From: Kappaphycus alvarezii
Lineage: Eukaryota > Rhodophyta > Florideophyceae > Gigartinales > Solieriaceae
Assembly: GCA_002205965.3 (NCBI GenBank)
Contig: NADL03000675.1
Coordinates: 868,001-932,000 of the forward strand
Length of the DNA: 64,000 nucleotides
Reading direction: 5' to 3'
A program made the translations under genes and the position numbers. Positions 49,232-60,691 of the stretch are shown in pieces. The notes beneath the pieces are model-generated. The model worked only from the letters and a program-made list of their open reading frames with translations, was not told where the DNA came from and ran no database searches. Position 1 is the first letter of the stretch. Each line of letters starts with the position of its first letter.

Positions 49232-50307
49232 GGCTTTGGTATTCGTCAGCAACTACTTGCGAGTGGTGTGTCAGCGGTGCCGACGGAAACCACAATTTCC
49301 ATATCCAGTGCCTGTATTTGGAATGGATGCAGCACCACGCGCTGCTCTGTCGATCGAGTTGATTGTCAAGGAAGCGAAAGGTCGATTGTGTTTGCTGGTG
49401 AGATTGATGGCGTGACTCTTAGGATGAGGGATGAGATATTCCCAACTGCGATGCCAATGGGAACTCTTTGAAGGGCCTGCACCCTGATGGGTTGATTGAT
49501 GCATACCATTCGAGAGATTCGATCGCAAAATTCGCAGGCGCCTCTCGCCACAGTCAGGTAGAGAATGTGGAGGAGGAGGGAGAAACTTGACTCTGAGCTG
49601 CCATGCGGGGTGCATATGAGCAAATGGAATGATACACGATAACATGTGTCCCGGAGTAATGACTCTTGTAAAAACATTTAGAGCCTCCTGAACGGATCCC
49701 CTTCCTCTCGGGAGGAAGTTGGTGGATTTGTAGACCACGCATGTGGCCAAAATGGCTGGCTTGTGTCGCCATTCCTCACACTGCTGAACTTGCACTTTCC
49801 CTATATCTTTGCATTTATTCATGTCGCGGGTCTTTTCACATAAAAACCTACCTAGAGGGTCAAGATGACCGAGGCATGGCCACTTCACTGTTGCACAAGG
49901 CGCCTCTCCGCATGCAGACGTCTGTAAACGCTCAAAGATAGACGTGGGGTTTTCTTACTACTCATGACGCATGAAGACATTCCTTCGATGACTCCGATGG
50001 TATGCACAATGGAAGTCGTCGCGATATGCCCCTTAACCTCTCCGATTAAGTTTCTGTCCTCTCATGAAATTCAGCGAAACTGTCAAATGTGAATATGTGG
50101 AAGGTCGTAACAGCATTGTTCGGGGCCAGATTGTTATTCCGATTTCCAAAAGCGCGATAATCGGATTACTTGCAGGTGCTCAGTTCAAACAACTCAATGT
50201 GCGATGTGAGAGACCGGTAAGGGCGAGCCCTCTGTTCTTGAATGCATTCTTTTCTGTGCTTCCATACTGCAATGTGCAGACTGAGTGCTTTACTTGTTAG
50301 ATTGGCA
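49232..50307. other. Intergenic between convergent TruA and copine genes
   Basis: Several overlapping frames on both strands, including a long minus-strand one from a GTG near 49888. None carries a recognisable domain. Confidence 0.35.
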
Positions 50308-52491
50308 TTACGGAGGGGGGGCTTGCGGCGGAAAGCCTGATTGCGAAAAGGACGCCTGCGGCTGCAACATGCCCGGTTGGCGTATGGTCCAGCCTGATCC
50401 GGGTTATAGCTTTGTCCCCCAAACGCTGGTACTGTCGATGTAGGCGGCACCTGCTGTTGATACGTTCCGTACTGCGACAGTCCCGAGTACTGAGAACCTA
50501 TGGTCGTTTGCCTTGTAGGCGCCGGCGGAACTGCAGCAGAGGGTGCTGCTCCTTGAGTATTATAACTGTACTGGAGATTCGATACTCCAGTTTGGATTCC
50601 TGGTTGCTGCATCGAGTGTTGCATATGCATTATCGGTTGGGCGGGCGGGGTCAGGGCCCGTTCGTCGCAGTTCTTTGAACAGAATTTGGAATGTATGGAC
50701 CGGCAGGCTGTTGTTCATGACTGCTCACAGCACGCGATGCTTCAATGTTCGGAACAATATCACTCGGCTTGATGCTCTTGCTTCTCATGTATGACACCAA
50801 CTGTCCGGGTATTTCGTCAAGAACTTCTCGTGCGAGCTGAGTGGTATTATATCTGTGCCTGTGAAACTGGACAAATGGACGATATCTCTCCCACATGGTG
50901 TTCCGTCAGTAGAGCACAACGGAGTTTCATCTCCATCAAGTCTCTCCAGCTGCACAAACCTCGAGTTCCCAACTCCGACAATAACAATTGACAAGGGCAA
51001 GTCTGCAGCAGCGCATATGAGATTTGCAACGTCCGGGAAGTCGACAAAGTCCCCATCAGTTACCAACAGCAATACCGTGTAAACAGTTCTCTCATCTCTC
51101 TCGTCTTCCTCCTTTGTCATGCGAATGACATGTTCGAGAACCGGTGCATACATACATGGGCGATACGGGCAACGTTGTTCAAGGCATTGTAATACATATC
51201 TATGACGCCCTCGATGCCGTTGCACACAGGTTGCATGATGTTTCCAGTAAGCGCAAAGCAATGAGCGGTTTCGATATAGCTCGGGGGCAATGCCGCTCCA
51301 AAGCCAAAGGCCGGGAATGTCTTTGAAGTATCGTAAGCGGCGAGTACGTTTCCAACTTCACGCAACGCTATGACATACTCATTGGGTGCTTGACGATTGT
51401 TGTATTGCAAGGATGAGGGATCTGCCGGATTCCCATTCGTAGCGGACATGTCGACAGCAACCACCAAATTCATGATGGTTCCGCTGCGAATGTAATCCAA
51501 GAATGAATACGGGATGGAGATGTCGCATTTCTTGACAGTTAAGACGCCCGCGTCAACTACTTGATGATTCGTTTTACGCTTGCGCAAATTGAACCGGACG
51601 CCTGATGACCCGGCCGACGACATAGCAGTCTTCAATCCCTTGAGCGTGAAAGTAGCAACCCACCGCGGTAGTGATGTCCTCTGCGGTCATAATCGAAAAA
51701 TTCGACCTTCAACTCACGGTCCATATCGCTATTGACAAGTGTGGCCAAGGATTTGGTCGTGGGCTTGAAATTTGTTTGCTGGTGGCCTCCGGTATAATTT
51801 TGGTGTACCTCTGAATATATGACGGGACCAAAGTCATCATCGTTGCGATTTTTGCGACTAAGGACGTAAAAGGGCTTGCGACCTCGACGCAAACCTGAAA
51901 CGGCGAACTGAAAGGTGACGCTGTCACCTAGATCTCCCTTGTCCTCCTCGCCTCGAATGGTGAGAGTACCGAGATTCTTGTTGCGAAGCTTGTCATTCGT
52001 AACTTGAAGGACAAGACGCTGATTGTCAGCGAGGACAATCTGAGCGACGGTGCAACGAACCTGGCCGATATAATCTTGCCTGGAGAGGTCGTCATCCTTG
52101 GAATCGCGATCGTAAATACTAAAACGAAGAACGAAATTAGAGCCGAAGCGATACTCCATGGGAAACGTGGTACTCCATTGGGGAGATAGGTTATTGTAGA
52201 CGGTTTCAGTTTGTCCCATCTTGACCCATTCCTCACGACGGGAGGCGGTATCGACTTTCCTGTAGAGGACGACGAAGGGATCGGAGCGACCGTTGCGATC
52301 CATGTTGGGGAGTTTTGAAGCCTCTAGTTGAGGGAGATTCGCATAGGTTTTGTGTTTTCATCTTCGGCGATGGCTGAGCGGGAGCCGAGAGACGCGCCGA
52401 CTCCCGAGGACAAGGATTCATTTCGAGGTAGGGAAGAAGATTGCGGGAAGGGAGGGTGGGCGCTCCCGGATGATGAACTGGGCGAATCCAT
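50308..52491 (-). CDS. Copine (C2A-C2B-vWA), frame broken five times
   Basis: Calcium-dependent phospholipid-binding protein that brings partners to membranes through its A domain. It starts at ATG 52491 with a Ser-rich tail (MDSPSSSSGSAHPPFPQS). C2A: KLPNMDRNGRSDPFVVLYRK with the paired calcium-binding Asp, and IYDRDSKDDDLSRQDYIG. C2B follows, with VEFFDYDRRG. The copine A domain starts SIPYSFLDYIRSGTIMNLVV and has DMSATNGNP (MIDAS-like D-x-S-x-S/T), FPAFGFGAALPP and VLLLVTDGDFVDF. The C-terminus (ending at TAA 50310-50308) is Gln/Pro/Tyr-rich. All five frame changes are equivalent to a single lost base; the first is near 52315 and the last near 50390. The complete architecture argues for a live gene. 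Confidence 0.85.
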
Positions 52492-52967
52492 GAGTCAACG
52501 GGGAGTAAACGGGACGACAGGAGAAGATGAGAGAGGAGACACTAGATAGGGAAGATGGATAGGGGCGGGTAGGGTTTGCTCGGCAGAAAACGGTTTGGAG
52601 GTAGAGAATGAAATTTGTCAAGAGGGGGTGGTTGCACGAGAAAAGCGAAAGGGCCAGGACTGTGAATTAGGTAAAAGGACGGAGAGGGCGGTCGGGCGGG
52701 AGTGGGCAGGGGATAGGGCCAACGCTGACTCGTGGAACTAGAGTGGAGGAGTACTGAAGTTGGGATGGGAGAGGAGCAACGGGATGGGACGTCTGGATGT
52801 GCACAGCAGAACCCAGTCCAAGGGCGGTAACGATGAAGCGAAACCGTACTGTTAAGTGGCCGATGAACATTTGGATTTTTTGTTTTATTTCTCCTACGGG
52901 CCATATCCATTTAGAGCGGAATGAGTATGACCCAGTTGTTATTGAATACATTTACAGTTTTTTCGTC

Positions 52968-53232
52968 CAGTGCAGTACTGTACAGTGTACTACAGTGTAC
53001 TGTACACTGTTGCAAGTACAGTACTGTATTCATGACACTTTAAACAGTCAGAATGCAGCATATGTCCATATAGCCACATAGGGCCAAGCAGCTCGGCTCA
53101 GGACTCTTGACAACACGACAACTATTCGGCACACAGTACAGTACTGTACAGTACCGTATAATGTACGAGCTACATACACCGTATTGTACGGATACTGTAC
53201 ACTGTAATGTACAGTACACAATCTACCCCTAT
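52968..53232. repeat. TACTG/CAGTA cluster with GTACACTG variants
   Basis: Two patches, 52968-53030 and 53133-53225, rich in GTACAGTACTGTAC-type palindromes, between the copine and TMEM230-like genes. Confidence 0.8.
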
Positions 53233-53622
53233 GGGAACTGTATCCGGCTCTTTTTGGTCTAGTACGGTAACAGGCGGATTTGCTTCACTGTATCCAACAA
53301 TTCAACGCCTCCAGCATGAAAATGTTCATTCTATGCTGAATTTTACATTAATGTAACTGTATCACCCTCCACCCCAGGAATGCAGGTTGTAGCGAGGTGC
53401 CGGAATCATTTGTTGCAAGTTGCAACCTTATCTAGTCCTCATCTTCCACTCACGTATGACTTTGCGAGCAATCCGCCGGCGTCCATTCCAAATGAAACAC
53501 CGCAGAAATGTAGTATTGCTTACCAACGATAATCATCCCAATGTGCAACTGTGCATTGCCAAAAATAAACAACAGATCAATCCAGATTCACCACAAGGCG
53601 TAGAAACAGAAAAGTCGTCAGT

Positions 53623-54192
53623 TCATTCCTTTCCACCATGTTCCGAATCGTGCAACGCGCGGCAAATCCACACAGTCAACCTACACTGAGTTACATCAAA
53701 CCCTGTCACCCCTCTCATCCATTGCACCAGGTTAAACACAAGATATCCACCCGGCAAAAAGCACAAGCTACCAATTACAACAAACGCCCAAAACAACCCC
53801 AAATCCTCATCCCGAAAGTGTAAAAACGCAAGCAACAAAAACGTAATCCCTGTTCCAAAGAGCAACAACGCTACCACACAAGTGCGCCATGGAAACGACG
53901 CCCTCGCCTCCCCGACGGACTGCGACGAAACAGCGATGACTCGCTAAATCGCGACTGAGACGTGTCGTATAATTCGGGCGCGATTTCATCCTGTCACACG
54001 CCAAACCGCACGGTGTACACAAATAGGCCATTGTTTCACAGCGGTTAGAGGATTTCCATGCTCCGCACTCGCGGTTGTGTTATCCATGTGAGAATCATGC
54101 CGCCCGCTTACATCCCGGTATGGATCTCGTCGACTTGCAGTGCGTGTTTCGGAGAAAGATGCCGACCCCCTGCTCATATTTCGTCGTTCCAT
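53623..54192 (-). CDS. Two-helix membrane protein of the TMEM230/TMEM134 (DUF872) type, two exons, one frame break
   Basis: Exon 1 (54192-54112) encodes 27 residues (MERRNMSRGSASFSETR...). The intron 54111-53991 begins GTAAGC, carries a CTAAC branch site near 54047 and ends GACAG; exon 2 starts DEIAPELYDTSQSRFSESS. Two membrane helices follow, VVALLLFGTGITFLLLAF and AFVVIGSLCFLPGGYLVF, with the family's 'G.l.FLPG.Y' motif and a short tail after MRGVTGFD. A -1 step at a GGGG run near 53908 joins the N-terminal and membrane parts. TMEM230 acts in vesicle trafficking; that role here is by similarity only. Confidence 0.65.
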
Positions 54193-54595
54193 TCAGTGCA
54201 AGCTGCGCCGCTTGTTTCCACTGTCCTCTGTGAAGCACAACTTTCTGGCAATGTTGGGTATGAGGGGTGATTTGAAGTTTGCTCGTGTTGTGCTATTGTG
54301 TATTTGTTGGCGATGGTAGAGAGTGTGGCAAATGCGTTTTCGACCTTTTTTCCACGTGTAAATCTGGTGGCATGCTGGATTTTAGGGGCACTGACGTGGG
54401 AAAATTCCTTTCATTGCTGTTCACTTTCACCCTGTTGGGTACAAGTGCAGTAGTGTAAAGGAGACTTGCTGACAGAGGATGTCAAGATCTGCCTGGAGCA
54501 TGTCCTCGATGTCACTGTGCGGTTGGCAGCAATGTTATTTCTAGTATTTCATGCCATCACTTTGGGAGCAATCCCATGTGATACATGTACAATAC

Positions 54596-54813
54596 TGTAA
54601 ACAGCGTTGATCCTAACTTCCTACAAATACTGTAATTGGTATGCGTCGCACAGTACTTTTTTAAGAAAACAACATTCAACCCTCCAAGAAGCATATGTAA
54701 ACAGCTTTGATCTAAGTTCTTTACATCTACTGTAATTTCTATGCGATTATCACACACTGTAATTGCTATGCGATTATCGCATACCAATTTATACAGGATC
54801 AACGCTGTTTACA
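54596..54813. mobile_element. MITE-like element with 19-bp perfect terminal inverted repeats
   Basis: TGTAAACAGCGTTGATCCT at 54596 is exactly inverted at 54795-54813. An internal, imperfect direct copy of the left end (GTAAACAGCTTTGATCTAAG) begins near 54697, and words such as ACTGTAATT..TATGCG recur three times. Total 218 bp with no coding. I see no clear target-site duplication. It ends 65 bp before the likely start codon of TFIIH p44. Confidence 0.6.
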
Positions 54814-54878
54814 TTCACGGCCGTGAAGATCCAAACGACGCGTTCTCATCCTCCATCGAAGCAGATACGCTCAACCGC

Positions 54879-56186
54879 ATGAATTCCGCCGCAGCCGCCG
54901 CCGCAGCTGCTGCTGCCGCCGCCGCCGCCCGTCGTCGAATCGACCTCGAGGAAGATAAGGATGACGATGAACGTAGCCGTAAGAAGCTTGCTTATGCATG
55001 GGAATCGAGCAAGGTTCGTTCCTGGGAACAGATTGAGGAGGACCCTGAAACAGGTCGACTCAAGTCCTACGTACGCCAAGAACAGATCGCCCGCAAACGC
55101 ACCCGCGACGATGGACTTAGTGGTGTTCGTCGCGGCATCATTCGTTACTGCGTCATCGTCATTGATATGTCCCAAGCCGTCTCTGCCACCGACCTAAAGC
55201 CATCGCGTGCTGACGTTGCTTGCAATGCCACCATTGCTTTTATCAAAGAGTTTTTTGATCAGAATCCTATATCTCAGTTGAGTGTTGTCGTTACCAGGGA
55301 CGCGGAAGCTGTCAAGTTGTCCAGCTTTTCCGCAAATGAAAAGCATCATGTCGAAGCTGTGCAAAAGGCCTTGCGTTTGGGTGCTCATGGCTCCCCTTCC
55401 TTGCAAAATGCACTTACCGTCGCCAGAAGGAACCTCGAGGCTGTTCCGCCGTACGCAATTAAGGAGGCCATTGTTTGCTACGGCTCATTGACTACTTGCG
55501 ATCCGGGCGATATCCATTCCACTATCGAATCTTTGGTATCTGACAAAGTCCGCTGTTGTGCCATTGGAATGGCCGCGGAACTCCATATTCTCCAAAGTCT
55601 CTGCAAAAAGACAAAAGGCACCTACTCGGTTGCTATGAATGAAGAGCATTATCGCGACCTACTGGCTGCCCACGTCATTCCTCCACCAACAACAGCACGG
55701 CAGACAAGCGCGTCGCTGATTCGAATGGGCTATCCAAATCTCACCCAGATCAAACAACCGGCCTTGTTTTGTAACAACCCCAATCTGCGTGGTCGTATTG
55801 GGTACTCTTGCCCCCGCTGCACCGCTTGGTTGAGTGAAATGCCTGCCGAGTGTCCCCTGTGCGGCCTGACCCTCGTGTCCAGTCCCCACTTGGCCCGCTC
55901 GTATCACCATTTGTTTCCCGTCGCAAAGTTTCTAACGCTCGGCACCGGCAACCTCACCACCGACCAGTTTGCGGGAAGCGAAGATGCCGCCAGTAAACTG
56001 GAAAGAGCAACATATCACACCGACGCACTCTTTCTCAGATGCACGGGCTGCTCACGCTTGCTGGAATTCGAGGGCGCCCTGCGATTATTGTGCCCGCGGT
56101 GTGCCAACGTGTTTTGTATAGACTGTGACACTTTTATTCATGATTCCTTACACAACTGCCCAGGGTGTTTACCTCAAGCCGCATGA
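54879..56186 (+). CDS. SSL1: TFIIH core subunit p44 (GTF2H2/SSL1)
   Basis: Structural subunit of the TFIIH core that stimulates the XPD helicase in nucleotide-excision repair and transcription initiation. The ATG at 54879 gives 435 residues, between human (395) and yeast (461). An alanine tract (about 14 residues) is followed by YAWESSKVRSWEQIEEDPE, the family's N-terminal signature. The vWA-like domain starts GIIRYCVIVIDMSQAV and includes NPISQLSVVVTRDAEA and GSLTTCDPGDI. C-terminal zinc sites: CPRCTAWL...CPLC and CTGC...CPRC...CIDCD...CPGC (C4 and RING-like). It is unbroken and intronless. The frame is open upstream to ATG 54741, but those codons come from the MITE-like insertion. Confidence 0.92.
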   Translation: MNSAAAAAAAAAAAAAARRRIDLEEDKDDDERSRKKLAYAWESSKVRSWEQIEEDPETGRLKSYVRQEQIARKRTRDDGLSGVRRGIIRYCVIVIDMSQAVSATDLKPSRADVACNATIAFIKEFFDQNPISQLSVVVTRDAEAVKLSSFSANEKHHVEAVQKALRLGAHGSPSLQNALTVARRNLEAVPPYAIKEAIVCYGSLTTCDPGDIHSTIESLVSDKVRCCAIGMAAELHILQSLCKKTKGTYSVAMNEEHYRDLLAAHVIPPPTTARQTSASLIRMGYPNLTQIKQPALFCNNPNLRGRIGYSCPRCTAWLSEMPAECPLCGLTLVSSPHLARSYHHLFPVAKFLTLGTGNLTTDQFAGSEDAASKLERATYHTDALFLRCTGCSRLLEFEGALRLLCPRCANVFCIDCDTFIHDSLHNCPGCLPQAA

Positions 56187-56453
56187 TACTGCCATCCTAC
56201 CAGGCAGGTTGACAGGGATTTGGCAGGATCGCAAAGGCAGTCACACAAGCGCGATTGTGTCGCGCCTTTGTCGAGACCGGATCTATACTGGCTCCGTTGC
56301 ACTATATGACATCCTATTCTCGGGGCACGTCATTTGATTCTTGCTTGACACGGCCGAGAGCGAGTAATGTATGCGTTTACTACTAATTGTTTTGACTGGG
56401 CCATGACCGTCTTGTTAGAAGGTGAAGAAATACCCCTGACCAGTTGAGATGGA

Positions 56454-57965
56454 TTACGCTGATATCGAATCAGTCAGCTTCTCGCTCTCCGGCTCTTGCG
56501 ACTTGCGAATCTTGGTTTGTTCATGTATCACAGCAAGTCCACTAATGCTCGACAAGCGCCGGTTAAACTTGGGTTCATCTTTCGCGAGCCATGGGGAGGA
56601 CAGGGCCTGAGCCGCAGTCAACCTCCTTTTCGGATCGACTTGCAGGAGTTGCTTCAAGAAAGACTTTCCTTCATCAGAGACATCGCTCCATCCTTCCCCG
56701 GTCATATTCGGGCCCCGCGCAAGGCTCCTCATATACTCAATATCCGTTTTGCCCCAAAACGGGAAACGCCCGCACAGCATAATCTTAGTTTTCAAATGCA
56801 AGGTGCACGTAATGGTGCACGAAGGAGGAAAAGAAAACAAAGTCAGAGCTAATAAACAACAAACCTCTTAAAGATTTGACGTTCGCTGTCATTTGGACTT
56901 ACGTAAAGGACAACACCAGAGGCCCAGATGTCGACTGCTGGGCCGTATCCACCCTTACCCACTATTTCCGGTGCGATGTAGTACGAAGTTCCTACATGAG
57001 ATAAAAGCATCGCGTCCTCTTGCTTCTCACCATCTTTCAAAAAATTGGATAGACCGAAGTCGGTCAACTTGACCTCTAGTGGCCATTTCTTCCCGACGCA
57101 AAGAACGTTCTCGGGCTTGATGTCTCGGTGGACAATATTCCTTGAGTGCAGATAGAGCACACCTTCCAATATTTGGCGCATAATGTGCTTCGCTTTCTGC
57201 TCACATCAGTAGCACGCACAAAGTTAGAGGGTTAGTTAATGATTCATTCACAAGAATGTCAATAGGCCAGGGAAAGTACTGTTAGATCGAGGAATCCATT
57301 GACGCGTTGCACATTGGTTATAATCATTCTGTACCTGTCCTCAAGGAGCTGTCTATACTTACACCCTCTGTGAAATACTGGGAGGCGATTATCAAGTCGA
57401 ATAGTTCACCGCCTTCCATAAACTCGCTCACAATTGCCAGTTTCTTCGGACTATCAAAGACATCTATGGTGCGAACGATGTTCTTATGATTCACCGTAGT
57501 CATGATGGTCCTCTCGCGCTCCATGAACTTTTTCTGCTTCTGATTTCTCGGATTCTTAGTAATTATCTTGATTGCGTAGTGCTCGTTGGTAATTCTATCT
57601 TTCCCGAGAAACACTTCCCCGTACGAACCCTTTCCGAGCTGCTTTCCGAGAACGTAGAAATCCTCAAGCAGCGTCGTGGACGATTTGAGTGCCCGCACCC
57701 AGCCCTGCAAATCCGCCTGATTCTCCGTGAAAAATGCAACACTTTTCCCTCCTGCAGAGATAAGAAACTCCAGAGGTCTATCTCCAAGAGTCAGACGAAC
57801 GTCGTTAATGTCAATTTCCCAGGTCGGAGGCGTGTTCTCCTTGACGTGGTGGGAAAGCTTTGAACCGTCGAGGACAAGGTAACGCCTGTTGCGGCCTTTC
57901 AAGCGTTTCCCCTCCTTCGATAGCCATCCCGCACGATGCACCCGCGGGAAGTTGTAGTCAGACAT
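56454..57965 (-). CDS. PH-domain Ser/Thr protein kinase, CAMK group, three exons
   Basis: Exons 57965-57363, 57196-56903 and 56783-56454 give 408 residues. The introns begin GTAAGT and splice in phase 0. A PH domain comes first (HRAGWLSKEGKRLKGRNRRY, ending FTENQADLQGWVRAL, residues about 10-95), then the kinase domain: LGKGSYGEVFLGKD (Gly loop), YAIKII (Lys), IVHRDIKPENVL (HRD), KLTDFGLSNF (DFG), YIAPEIVGKGGYG (APE), FLKQLLQVDPKRRLTAAQAL (end). There is no EF-hand, and the C-terminus is short and carries no clear calmodulin site. The PH part implies recruitment to phosphoinositide membranes. PH-CAMK fusions are known from algae, oomycetes and other protists. The frame is intact. Confidence 0.88.
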
Positions 57966-58900
57966 TCCTTTGATAGAGGATGTGGTATACTCTCCAAGTT
58001 TTCGAGATACTAATCTCGGAGAAGGGAAGCAATACTCAAGGAGTTGAGGAGACGTGGTTGAGTTGTGTTAACCGATAGAGTGTTCAAAGGAGTGAATAGA
58101 ATTCGTTTCTCTAGCTTGTTCTCATGTCCCCCACCAGCGCTACAGGTAATTTAAAGTAGTTGCGTGAGCACAGGTATGAATACGAGTAAATTACTACTTC
58201 TGCATGCTGGTGGGTGATTTGAGACAGAGCAACCAGAATTCTGCTCTGTAGAGTGGATTCCTTTCCTGGATGTTCGGGCAGACATGAAATCACCAAAAAG
58301 TCATTGAAACGTATCGGGATTTGCAGATACAAAAAATCTATTCGTAATCATGGGTAAAGGCAGCACAGGTGATTGAGAATGAGCAGGACAATAGTAGATA
58401 CTTGAGAAACGGGAACTAATTCATGTCGAGTCCAGCGCGATCTCATTTTAGGAACATATTTATTCTAGTTCCATTCGCAGGGGATGAAAGTTTGCTGCAA
58501 CTCCGTTTCGTATGGAGAAGGACAGGTTTGGACGGTTCTATTGAACGGCAACTACAGCAAGATGGACTTCAACTTTCAAAATGGAAATACTTTACATCTG
58601 TTCACAAATCCAGCTGCCCAAAACTGACAAGAGAGTAGTCTTGAATGCGAGCAAGATGGTGATGGGTAAATGTGTCAGCTATTGACGCAGATGCATATTC
58701 CGATTCAAATCAAGCTACTTTTGAGCACTGCAAGCTTACGACTCCAGGGTCGAAACAGGGGGGTAAATAGAGATCGGCTCGTCACCAAATTCACACACGC
58801 AGCCGGCTCTCTACTTTGCTCCAAGCTTAGGTCCTTTACTCAGCAATGCCGGAAAATTCCAGATGCGTGTAACTTATCGTTCGGACACCCATAGAAAGTT
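57966..58900. other. Intergenic, promoter side of the PH kinase
   Basis: Short frames only, with nothing recognised. It contains the promoter and 5' UTR of the PH kinase on the minus strand. Confidence 0.4.
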
Positions 58901-60475
58901 TGCATGGTACGAAAAAGCTTCGCGCTTTGTTGTGGTAACCCACATCTCGCCACCGGCCCACATCATTACCCCATGCGACGGCCGGTGGGTTGTAATCTAC
59001 ATCCAGAAGACCTATATCTCTACCATTCTCCATGTTCTCTCCGGAGCTCTCCTCCACCTCCCGGCCCTCCAGCTACACAATGCTCCAGTTCCTACACCCT
59101 CGGGCACGCCTCACCTCCTGTGCCTCCCATGGGATCCACCGTTGCCTGCTTAACCAGAACGCACGCCTCCAAATCTGACCTTCCTTTCAAGGTCCGTCAT
59201 CCTCCGCAACACCATGGCCCGAGTCCTCTGCGCCCACGCGGATCTCGTAGCCACTCATCCCCTAACTCCCCGGCTCCCCGGCTCATCCTGCTGCCCCTGC
59301 AATTGACCCAATTCCTGCTTCTGCTCATGCCACAGTCCATCCCAACCCTAAATCGCGTAGTACCCTTCCGCCAAAACCCACATCTCCAGGTGCCCCCTCG
59401 CCCAACCGTACTTCTCAATGCACCCACCCCCAACCGCACATCTCCTGGCACCCCCTCCCGCCAAACACCACCCCTGGTGCGACCCTTACTCCGAAATCTT
59501 CGCTGCTAAATCCCATTCCTCCCACCGATGCTCATGGTACTGCCGCCCGTCAACCTCGCGCACCGCGTCCTCCCTAGAAGGTTGCAAGTCGCCGATTCAA
59601 GCGAGGCGAACCCCACCCTGACCTACTCTATCGTCCCATCCACACCCCTCCCCATCCTGCCTACGCATACCCTCAACCCTCATCTCTCGGACCTGAACGC
59701 CTCCCCAGCTCAGGACCCTCCTGTCGCCTCCGCTGTGCACAAGACCTTTGGTAACGCTTTCCACCCATCTTCCGTCCCTGCTCCGGACCCGGCTAATGCC
59801 CCGGCACAGATGCAGCTATGGAAGGCATCCAAAATGCCCCCTCCAAAACCCCTCTGCCTGCTCCCACTCCCGCCTGGGCCCATGAAGCCACCCCAACCTC
59901 CCATCTTCGCCTGGGCCACGCTGCCAACTACTCAACATGACTAGCACGCTAACGGGTCATGTCATGCCTCTGCCCCATCAGACGACCTTCCTCACCCCCT
60001 TGACGCTCTCCGTAGTCCGTATTGAGAGGTAAACATCTTTCTGGATTTTTCTGGGCCCTGCATGAAGTCTTTCGTACTACTCTTCATGAAGCCCGACCGA
60101 AACCCGGCCCTTGTCTGTGAGCCTCACGCCATTCATCGCGTCTTTCTAATTCTCCATATGTTCCCCCGCCATACTCTCCGTCTCGACCCCACTGCCGGGA
60201 CCAAGCTGCACAACGTATGGCGATAGCTGACCGCATCCGCCGTGCCCACACTGGGAACCAACGTAATGGTCTGAAGAAATCACTGCCCATTCCAATCGCG
60301 CTGAGTGGCTTGAGACAAATCGGCCCCCCGAACCTCCCGTCGCGACTGATGCCTTAAGCTCGCGCCAAGCTGAAGCGCTTTGTGCTAACGCCCGCTATAG
60401 AAAAGCCATGCGCTCATTACACAACCATCCCGCAACGGACATCAATGGCCCACGCTATGAACGGACGTAATCTAT
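58900..60475 (+). other. Proline-rich, frame-broken coding-like region
   Basis: C-rich on the plus strand. A Pro/Ala/Thr-rich frame around 59260-59560 contains words like PKPTSPGAPSPNRTS. Later blocks (MAIADRIRRAHTGNQRNGLK at 60217, then HSNRAEWLETNRPPEP to a stop at about 60470) are charged and coding-like, and lie one frame back from each other. The order suggests one protein with a Pro-rich N-half and a helical C-half, broken by lost bases. It could be a host gene or the ORF1/gag of another element. I cannot name it. Confidence 0.3.
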
Positions 60476-60691
60476 TTGAACCAATTTACTGCGACGACGT
60501 CCTCTTACATTTTTGTATTCTGTAATCACTTACATGGCAACCCTTAGTGTATCTGAGTTCTGTCTATAAGTAGCCAGACCTTAACATGTAAACTGACTCT
60601 GATATCGGCATCGATCGCCGACTGTGCACTTCTGACTGTACACCTACCTGACTATCGGACTATCGCATCTATCCGACACCCACAATACTTA
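60476..60691 (+). mobile_element. Probable 5' LTR (part) of the copia element
   Basis: The segment upstream of the primer-binding site contains TATAAG at 60565-60570, an initiator-like region and no coding. The LTR should end at or just before 60691. Its left boundary cannot be set because the 3' LTR lies outside the window. Confidence 0.5.

Noticed and set aside
49231-49350. RING-H2-like pattern (CEWC...HNFHIQCLYLEW) on the plus strand
   Set aside because: Only part of the Cys/His set is present, there is no start, and it lies just after the TruA stop; probably coincidence.
49271-49888. 205-codon minus-strand frame
   Set aside because: Starts at GTG, has no domain and no supporting signals; low-information residues suggest chance openness.
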